A DNA stretch of 7,261 bases from CAYSLU01 sp964431965. Its GTDB lineage: Bacteria; Verrucomicrobiota; Kiritimatiellia; CAIKKV01; CAYSLU01. The DNA lies in contig CAYSLU010000149.1 in the NCBI GenBank assembly GCA_964431965.1, forward strand, positions 1-7,261, in the 5' to 3' direction. Under the pieces are notes generated by a model. The model had not been told where the DNA came from. It saw only the letters and a program-made list of their open reading frames with translations, and ran no database searches. Of the stretch, positions 1 through 4,934 are shown piece by piece; positions within the stretch are counted from its first letter, which is position 1; each line of letters starts with the position of its first letter. A program made the position numbers and the translations under genes.

Positions 1-947
1 TCGGTGATCGTCGTGCGCAGGTCCAGCAGTCCGTCGTAATCACGGCAGACCACTTCATCCCCGAGGTCCATCATCACGATCGGCGCCGTCTCGGCCGCCA
101 GATTCGTGACCACCATCGTGCCATGGGTGAACTCGCCGTGCCGCGTGGGGTTGGAGAGGCAGAAGAAGACCGTCCGGTGCTCGACCTCGTAGTCGCCCCC
201 TCCCAGACGCAGGGCGATGATTCCGGTCTCGGTGGTTCCATAGAGCTCGCCGTACTGCCGGGGGGAGAAGAAATCCTGCAAGAGCTCGCGGGTGCTGGGC
301 GCGATGAAATCGGATCCCGGGAGCAGCACCTTGACCGGTAGGTGTGCGATTCCGGCCTGCCTGCAGTAATGGACGACCGCGAGCATCATGCTGGTCCGCC
401 CGAACAGGACGTTGACCCGATTGGTCTGGAAGGTCCGCACCATCTGCTCGGGCGAATCGGTGAAGCAGACATCGAACCGACGGAATATGCCGAGCTTCTG
501 TAAGGGGTGTCTGCGTCCCTGCATGTCCCAGGGCGGCAGGAACGCGCTGATGCGATCCCACGGTCGAACGCCAGCCCGCATCAGCTCGAACACGGTCTTG
601 GCCGCATGCACGCGCGCGAACTCCGCGGGAGACCGGAGCATTTCAACCGGTACGCCCGAGGACCCCCCGGTCCGAAGGCGGATGACGGGGCGACCGAGGA
701 ATCGCTCGTCGCGGACGTATGCCTCACCACGCTCCTGAATGGCTTGGCGGTACTGGAGCGAAGTCGTCCGCGGGAAGCGCTCGATGCACTGCTCGATGCT
801 GGTGAACGCGGGGGAAATGCCGGCTTGGTTCACCAGATCCCGGTAGTAGGGAACGTGCCGCGCGGCATCGGAGGCTCGCCGGCACACCCGTTCGGCCACC
901 GCCCGGGGCGATGCGGGCGTCAAGAACGACAACAGATCCTTGAACAC
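1..947 (-). CDS. Phenylacetate-CoA ligase (PaaK/CapK)-like adenylate-forming enzyme, C-terminus cut by window edge
   Basis: By family, this would activate a carboxylic acid with ATP to an acyl-adenylate and usually pass it to CoA or another acceptor in the cytoplasm; the substrate cannot be read here. 315 complete codons are visible. The N-terminus has the HVPYYRDL stretch (residues 31-38) typical of PaaK/CapK proteins. The Gly/Ser-rich nucleotide loop is TGGSSGVP (93-100), the adenine-binding motif is YGTTETG (236-242), and TNL (281-283) followed by LGDEV with Asp297 matches the region where family members carry the ribose-binding Asp. Relatives are usually about 430-450 residues, so roughly 115-135 C-terminal residues, including the mobile lid domain and its Lys, lie outside the window. 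I chose the GTG at 945-947 because AGAGGG (954-959) sits six bases upstream and homology-like sequence begins there. Members of this family are common in polysaccharide and secondary-metabolite clusters. The fold is secure, the substrate unknown. Confidence 0.88.
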   Translation of the reverse strand, partial: MFKDLLSFLTPASPRAVAERVCRRASDAARHVPYYRDLVNQAGISPAFTSIEQCIERFPRTTSLQYRQAIQERGEAYVRDERFLGRPVIRLRTGGSSGVPVEMLRSPAEFARVHAAKTVFELMRAGVRPWDRISAFLPPWDMQGRRHPLQKLGIFRRFDVCFTDSPEQMVRTFQTNRVNVLFGRTSMMLAVVHYCRQAGIAHLPVKVLLPGSDFIAPSTRELLQDFFSPRQYGELYGTTETGIIALRLGGGDYEVEHRTVFFCLSNPTRHGEFTHGTMVVTNLAAETAPIVMMDLGDEVVCRDYDGLLDLRTTIT

Positions 948-1014
948 GGTTGTCCCTCTGGGGCGGCCCGGCTGGTGATGCCTGCGGCCGGTGCAATCCC
1001 CTCACGTGCACAAG

Positions 1015-1043
1015 ACACTATCCGGCGCGCGAATGGACGTCAA
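1015..1043 (-). promoter_or_regulatory. Candidate sigma70-type promoter for the adenylate-forming enzyme
   Basis: Read on the minus strand, TTGACG (1038-1043, five of six matches to the -35 consensus) is followed by exactly 17 bases and then TAGTGT (1015-1020, three of six matches to -10). Transcription would start near 1007-1009 and give a leader of about 60 bases before the GTG at 947. Spacing and orientation are right and the -35 is good, but the -10 is weak. Confidence 0.42.
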
Positions 1044-1088
1044 ACCGACATCCGCCTTGATCCGCCAGTCTCCTGTGCGTGCAGAACC

Positions 1089-1100
1089 GGCCGTACGGCC
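1089..1100. promoter_or_regulatory. 12-base perfect palindrome, possible operator
   Basis: GGCCGTACGGCC is an exact inverted repeat with no spacer, 46 bases upstream of the candidate -35 box at 1038-1043. A dimeric regulator could bind there. In GC-rich DNA a palindrome of this kind can also occur by chance, and no second copy is visible in the gap. Confidence 0.2.
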
Positions 1101-1262
1101 ATGGCTGGCCCGAGCCGGCTGGTCCCATTGCCTTCAGGGGCGAGACGGGTTGGTGTGTCCGCATGCGAGCGCGCCGGGTTCAACGAGCGTCGACGCGGTC
1201 AGAACAGGAGGAGGCGGGCATGAAGAGGAGCTCTCGGGCTTCATTTCCACGGCCACGCGCTG

Positions 1263-1308
1263 ACGCGCGCGGCTACGCGAATGGTGGACGGACTCTGGCC
1301 GCGCGCGT
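1263..1308 (-). terminator. Stem-loop just past the peptidase stop, possible terminator
   Basis: The arms ACGCGCGCGGC (1263-1273) and GCCGCGCGCGT (1298-1308) are perfect 11-base complements around a 24-base loop. On the minus strand the hairpin begins about four bases after the peptidase stop codon. It is very GC-rich but has no following T run, so it may be a non-canonical terminator or a 3' end stabiliser rather than a classic intrinsic terminator. Confidence 0.35.
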
Positions 1309-1312
1309 GGTG

Positions 1313-2617
1313 TCATTGTGGCTCCAACGTGAAGAGACAGGTGGTGATCGCGTAGGCGTTGGCGAGATTCATGCGCTTGAGTTCGTGTCCGGGGCCCCAC
1401 GAGTCGGTGTAGAGCACCTCGCGCGTCTTCGGGTTGAGCCCGATCAGCAGCCGCAGATGACCGCCGGTGGCCTGGGGCAGAGCCGGCGTCTCCGGCACAA
1501 AGCCGAGCACGACCCCCCACACGAGCGGAACGCCTGCCGCGATCTTCTCCTCGATCTTCGTTCCGAACCGGTCGACCGCACCGGGATTGTGCGTGCGGGC
1601 CGCCAGAAAGACGGGTCGATCCATGCGGCGGTAAACCTCGTTCATCTCGATCACGCCCGCCGTGGGCAGCACGATCTCGGGAAGCTTCTGCTTGCGCGCG
1701 GCGCGGTTGTAGTCGGCGATCAGGCGGGTGAAGTCCGTGGCTGTGAATGTCTCGATGGTCCAGAGATTCAGGCCGAGGCGGCCGACCATGGAGTGCAGGG
1801 CGCGGCGGAGCGCCTCCGGATCCGTTCCGCCGCCGGAGGCCGTGGCGGCTTGCTGGGCCAGTTTGTGCTGGTCCACGGCGAGCCCGTAGTAGCGCATCAC
1901 TCGTTCCGCGGCGGCCACGGCGCAGTAGCCTTTCTGCCCTTGGTCGACCATGGGAACCGAGTCGAGCAGGGCGCCGCCGTCCGGAGTGCGGACGACCCGC
2001 CGTCTCAGGGCGGATCGGCTCACGTCCGCGCGGTCCTCGCCGCTGAGGTCGGACGGTCGCGTGCCGGCGAGCGGCCGCAAGGACAGCGTCGCGTACTCGG
2101 GCTGGATCACGCGGCCGCCGGAGTCATCGCTACGGCGACGAGACCGGGCGTGCTCGAGGCGGAAATAGGTCTGGCGCGTCTCCCATAGCAGCACGCGCAC
2201 GGTGCGGCCCGCGCGGGCGGGGCCGGGGGGCGCCAGCTCGCGTGGGCGGCCCGCATGCGCCTGCAGCGCGGCGGCGACGGCGGCCAGGCGGGCGTCAAAC
2301 ACCGACTCGGCGATATCCCCGCCGTCGCCGCGGTTGAAGATCGAGAGATCGACCTCGGTGACGGCTGTTTCCGAGCATCGGGCGACGGCTTCGTGGACGG
2401 GGAGGCCGAGGAAGGTGAGGTCTGGCGCGGCGGCCCGGGCGGCTTCATGCCGGTCCGAGAGCCAGCGGAAGCCGGCTGATGCCGGTGCCGCCGCCATGAA
2501 CTGGGCGGGCGCCTGGGTCCAGAAATTGGTCGAGAGAAGCAATGGATCAAGTGGTGCGGCCGCGGCAGCGGAGGCCGTGAGCAGGGCGAGCAGGACACCG
2601 AGACGAGCCGTGCGCAT
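1313..2617 (-). CDS. Exported papain-fold (C39-like) cysteine peptidase
   Basis: The 434-residue product is predicted to be exported and to cleave peptide bonds by a cysteine mechanism; its substrate is unknown. Residues 1-21 form a signal peptide: Arg at 2 and 5, a Leu/Ala core, and an Ala run before PLDP. Residues about 31-210 form an N-terminal region I cannot name (FWTQAPAQFM at 32-41, LLWETRQTYFR at 143-153). The C-terminal half carries the catalytic signature: VDQGQKGYC at 224-232, with Gln226 six residues before Cys232 as in the papain oxyanion-hole pair, GGHLRLLIG at 385-393 with His387, and TDSWG at 404-408 with Asp405. The triad would be Cys232-His387-Asp405. The ATG at 2615-2617 is preceded by AAGGAG (2629-2634) with an 11-base spacer, and it places the signal peptide at the very N-terminus; the same frame stays open upstream but is unlikely to be coding. 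No ABC transporter is fused or adjacent, unlike bacteriocin-processing C39 proteins. It is divergent from the repeat-protein gene. Confidence 0.82.
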   Translation of the reverse strand: MRTARLGVLLALLTASAAAAAPLDPLLLSTNFWTQAPAQFMAAAPASAGFRWLSDRHEAARAAAPDLTFLGLPVHEAVARCSETAVTEVDLSIFNRGDGGDIAESVFDARLAAVAAALQAHAGRPRELAPPGPARAGRTVRVLLWETRQTYFRLEHARSRRRSDDSGGRVIQPEYATLSLRPLAGTRPSDLSGEDRADVSRSALRRRVVRTPDGGALLDSVPMVDQGQKGYCAVAAAERVMRYYGLAVDQHKLAQQAATASGGGTDPEALRRALHSMVGRLGLNLWTIETFTATDFTRLIADYNRAARKQKLPEIVLPTAGVIEMNEVYRRMDRPVFLAARTHNPGAVDRFGTKIEEKIAAGVPLVWGVVLGFVPETPALPQATGGHLRLLIGLNPKTREVLYTDSWGPGHELKRMNLANAYAITTCLFTLEPQ

Positions 2618-2688
2618 GGGGAAAAATGCTCCTTGCGATGGCTGGGACTCTGCCACAACATCTCGCGACACGGGAAGGGGAAACGGTG
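2618..2688. promoter_or_regulatory. 71-base divergent promoter region between peptidase and repeat-protein genes
   Basis: Both start codons flank this gap, so both promoters, or their upstream elements, must sit in or overlap it unless one gene is leaderless. It contains the peptidase ribosome binding site AAGGAG (complement of 2629-2634) and, on the plus strand, GGAAGGGG (2673-2680), eight bases before the repeat-protein ATG. A weak plus-strand sigma70 candidate is TTGCGA (2633-2638), 17 bases, CAACAT (2656-2661). Its -35 overlaps the peptidase ribosome binding site. No convincing minus-strand promoter was found. Confidence 0.45.
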
Positions 2689-4773
2689 ATGAAGCACACG
2701 GGACATCCGATCGTGTTGGTGATGGTTGCGGCGGCGGGGGTGATGGGGGGCGTCGTTCTGGATCGCGTGCTGCCGGGGCGTGGGGCGCCGGCGGGGGGGA
2801 CGGTCGGAGGGAGAGCCGGTGAGTCTGCCGCCGGGGCCGGTTCGAGCGAATCCGCCGGAGGTGTCCGTAGCTGGTCGGATGTGGTGAGCGGCGGGGAGCG
2901 CAAGGGCGGGGCTGGCGGGTCGTCCGGGGGCGGAGAGCGTACCCGAATGCTGCCGCACGGCGAGCTGGAGCAGGCGATCCGGAAGGTCGCAACGGGGAGC
3001 CGGCGCGAGCGCTATACGGAGATGCGGGAACTGGTCGACAGCATTCAGTCTGACGACGCGGCGTATGCGGTATCGCTGGCCGAGAAGCTGCCAGGCGCGC
3101 CGCTGCGCACGGCGTTGATCGATCAACTGCTGGCGAAGTGGGCCGAGAGCGATCCCCTGGCGGCGCTGGCCTACGCGCAGCGCATGACATCGTTCGGGCG
3201 GCGGCTCAGTGGAATTCGCGTGGTGCTGGGACAATGGTCGAAGCGGGATGCGCCCGCGGTTGCCGCGTGGATTCGGGCGCTCCCCGAGGGTCAGGAGCGC
3301 AGTCAGATCGTCTCCGGCGCCATGTATGCGCTAGCGGAGCAGGATCCCCGCCTGGCGGCTGACCTGGCGGCGACGATCCTTTCCGGGCGTTCGCAGGCGC
3401 AGGCGTACAGCCAGATCGCCGCGCAGTGGGGCCGGAAGGATCCCGCCGCGGCGCAGCGGTGGGTGCAGTCACTCCCGGACGGATCCGTCCGGAGTCAGGC
3501 CGTGACGAGTTTCCTGAACGGCTGGGCGGAGGGCGATCCGGCGGCCGCGGCGACGTATGTGGCGTCCATGCCTCCCGGAAGCCAGCGGAATGCGGCCATC
3601 GGCGCCGTCGCTCGGGCGTGGGCGGGGCAGGATGCCGCGGCGGCGCTGGCCTGGGCCATCCGGCTGCCTCCGGATCGCACGGGGAACCAGGCGCTGCAGG
3701 CGGTGGTCTCGATGCTGGCCCAGACGGATCCGGCGTCCGCCGCGGCGTTCGCGGAGCGGATGCCGGCGGGGCAGACGCGCAATCAGACCCTGAACAGCGT
3801 GGCGTCCGCGTGGGCGCAAGCCGACCTGGAGGCGGCGATCGCGTGGGTCGAGACTCTGCCGGCCGGGGTGGCGCAGAACAACGCGGCCCGGGGGCTGGTG
3901 TTTACGTACGGGGCCTGGAACTCGGATCTGCTGCCGGCGTTCGTTACGTCGCTCCCGCCGGGAGGTACCCGTGACGACATGATCCGGAATGCGGCGTCTC
4001 AGTGGGCGAACTGGGACCTGACCGGCGCCGTGGCCTGGGTGCAGTCGCTCCCGGACGGGAGCAGCCGGCAGGGCGCGCTCGCGAGCATCGGCTACCAGTG
4101 GGCGCAGTCGGACCCGGCCGGCGCGGCGGCTTATGCCGCCAGCCTGGCGTCCGCCCGCGGGCGGAGCCAGCTTCTGGGCCAGGTGGCGAGCTCGTGGGCC
4201 GCGGCCGACGTCTCAGCCGCGCTGGCGTGGGCCGGCGGGCTGGCAGCCGAGGACAGCCAGGCGGTGCTGCCGTCCCTGGTGTCCGCGTGGGCGTCGGCAT
4301 CGCCGGCGGAGGCGGCGGCCTACGTGGCGGCCCAGCCGGCCGGGGCGGCGCGCGACAACCTGATCAGCAGCCTCGCCAGCACATGGGCCTACGCCGATCC
4401 CGCGGCGGCCGCCGCTTGGGTCGAGCAGTTTCCCGACGGGGGCGCCATGCAGGGGGTGGTTCAGAACGTGGCTCGGGCGTGGGCCGACGCGGATCCGAAC
4501 GGCGCATCCGCGTGGATCAGCCGGCTGCCGGCCGGCAAGACAAAGGACGGGGCGCTGGCGGCCCTGTCCGACACCATTTCGAGCTATGCCCCGGAAGCGG
4601 CCGTCCGGTGGGCGGCGACGATCGCGGACGACAGCGCGCGCATCCGGCAGGTCACGCGGCTGGCCCGCCGGTGGATCGGGATCGACCCGGTGGCGGCGAA
4701 AGCGTGGGTGACCCGTGCGAACCTTCCCGAGAGCACGCGGAGCGAGCTCTTGAGCACTTCCAGCAGTCTTTAG
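2689..4773 (+). CDS. Membrane-anchored protein of 17-18 tandem 32-residue helical repeats, function unknown
   Basis: The function is not recognised. The 694-residue product has a short basic N-terminus, one hydrophobic segment at about 8-24 (IVLVMVAAAGVMGGVVL) without a clear cleavage site, so probably a signal anchor, then a Gly/Ser-rich linker to about 85. From residue 141 to 683 it is a tandem array with core pattern WAxxDPAAAxAWVxxLPxG. The first aromatic or hydrophobic anchor falls at 151, 183, 215, 247 and so on to 662 with a step of 32 throughout, except one step of 31 (503 to 534). It is Trp in 13 of 17 units. Asp follows at +4 in 14 of 17, and an aromatic sits at +11 in 16 of 17. Residues 109-140 look like a degenerate eighteenth unit. 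Each unit probably forms two helices, giving an extended alpha-solenoid outside the cytoplasmic membrane for protein contacts. The ATG at 2689 has GGAAGGGG eight bases upstream; GTG at 2686 or ATG at 2626 are alternatives, but the latter would bury the anchor. It is divergent from the exported peptidase. Confidence 0.85.
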   Translation: MKHTGHPIVLVMVAAAGVMGGVVLDRVLPGRGAPAGGTVGGRAGESAAGAGSSESAGGVRSWSDVVSGGERKGGAGGSSGGGERTRMLPHGELEQAIRKVATGSRRERYTEMRELVDSIQSDDAAYAVSLAEKLPGAPLRTALIDQLLAKWAESDPLAALAYAQRMTSFGRRLSGIRVVLGQWSKRDAPAVAAWIRALPEGQERSQIVSGAMYALAEQDPRLAADLAATILSGRSQAQAYSQIAAQWGRKDPAAAQRWVQSLPDGSVRSQAVTSFLNGWAEGDPAAAATYVASMPPGSQRNAAIGAVARAWAGQDAAAALAWAIRLPPDRTGNQALQAVVSMLAQTDPASAAAFAERMPAGQTRNQTLNSVASAWAQADLEAAIAWVETLPAGVAQNNAARGLVFTYGAWNSDLLPAFVTSLPPGGTRDDMIRNAASQWANWDLTGAVAWVQSLPDGSSRQGALASIGYQWAQSDPAGAAAYAASLASARGRSQLLGQVASSWAAADVSAALAWAGGLAAEDSQAVLPSLVSAWASASPAEAAAYVAAQPAGAARDNLISSLASTWAYADPAAAAAWVEQFPDGGAMQGVVQNVARAWADADPNGASAWISRLPAGKTKDGALAALSDTISSYAPEAAVRWAATIADDSARIRQVTRLARRWIGIDPVAAKAWVTRANLPESTRSELLSTSSSL
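3109..4737 (+). repeat. In-gene tandem repeat, 17 units of about 96 bases
   Basis: The array encodes residues 141-683 of the solenoid protein. Units are 96 bases, except the one anchored at Trp503, which is one codon shorter. Most units have diverged at DNA level, but units 4 and 10 still share a 23-base stretch with one difference (around 3460 and 4036, exactly 576 bases or six units apart), both encoding WVQSLPDGS. Units 9 (anchor Tyr407) and 16 (anchor Ile630) are the most degenerate. A partial unit may precede the array at 3013-3108. Confidence 0.85.
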
Positions 4774-4934
4774 TCTGCCGTCTCAGAAACAGGCGTAAAG
4801 AATGAAGGTCATCCTGAGCAAAGCGAAGGATCTGTTGCCGTGCGATCAGGTTCGAGATTCCTCGCTCCGCTCGGAATGACAAGCACTTACGCGCCTTGAG
4901 TGACCATCTGCGGGACAGCACACTCGCCGGCCCG
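4774..4934. other. 161-base convergent intergenic region
   Basis: This is the gap between the 3' ends of the solenoid gene and the fucosidase gene. Apart from the inverted repeat at 4808-4880 it holds nothing I can identify: no gene with a ribosome binding site, and no T-tract terminator on either strand. Confidence 0.6.
4808..4880. repeat. Dispersed-type imperfect inverted repeat between convergent genes
   Basis: Left arm 4808-4833 and right arm 4855-4880 are 26 bases each, with 20 of 26 complementary positions and a 21-base loop. All six differences are transitions, so on the minus strand four become G-U pairs, leaving two mismatches; on the plus strand there are two G-U pairs and four mismatches. 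Spurious minus-strand translations read HSERSEESR on one arm and ILRFAQDD on the other. From memory, these are the hallmark of an intergenic palindromic element scattered through many bacterial genomes. It sits 34 bases after the solenoid gene stop and 54 bases past the fucosidase stop, so the hairpin could also serve as a bidirectional transcription stop. No transposase is nearby; if mobile, it would be non-autonomous. Confidence 0.8.

Larger units (their letters stand above)
948..1312. other. 365-base intergenic region with no supported gene
   Basis: This gap lies between the peptidase stop and the start of the adenylate-forming enzyme, both on the minus strand. Open frames cross it on both strands, but they run on antisense into the neighbouring genes, lack convincing ribosome binding sites and show no recognisable protein. 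What it holds is a candidate promoter near 1015-1043, a palindrome at 1089-1100 and an inverted repeat at 1263-1308. The gap suggests that the two minus-strand genes are separate transcription units. I saw no tRNA-like or riboswitch-like fold. Confidence 0.6.

Noticed and set aside
507..1223. 238-codon plus-strand open frame crossing the 365-base gap
   Set aside because: It is antisense to the adenylate-forming enzyme for most of its length and shows no protein family signal.
1079..2188. 369-codon plus-strand open frame opposite the peptidase
   Set aside because: It begins in the gap without a ribosome binding site and is antisense to the peptidase catalytic region.
1313..2617. Bacteriocin leader-processing C39 peptidase of an ABC exporter
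   Set aside because: There is no transmembrane or ATP-binding domain fused or adjacent, no double-glycine precursor peptide nearby, and the protein has its own signal peptide.
2618..3190. N-terminal extension of the peptidase frame to about 625 residues
   Set aside because: The extra sequence is Pro/Arg-rich, antisense to the repeat protein, and would bury a clear signal peptide that starts at 2617 behind a good ribosome binding site.
3109..4737. Possible CRISPR array or satellite because of the 96-base periodicity
   Set aside because: Units have no spacers, have diverged at DNA level and stay in one uninterrupted reading frame; the repetition is at protein level.
4808..4880. Inverted repeats as ends of an insertion sequence
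   Set aside because: Only 21 bases lie between the arms and no transposase is present; a short palindromic repeat fits better.
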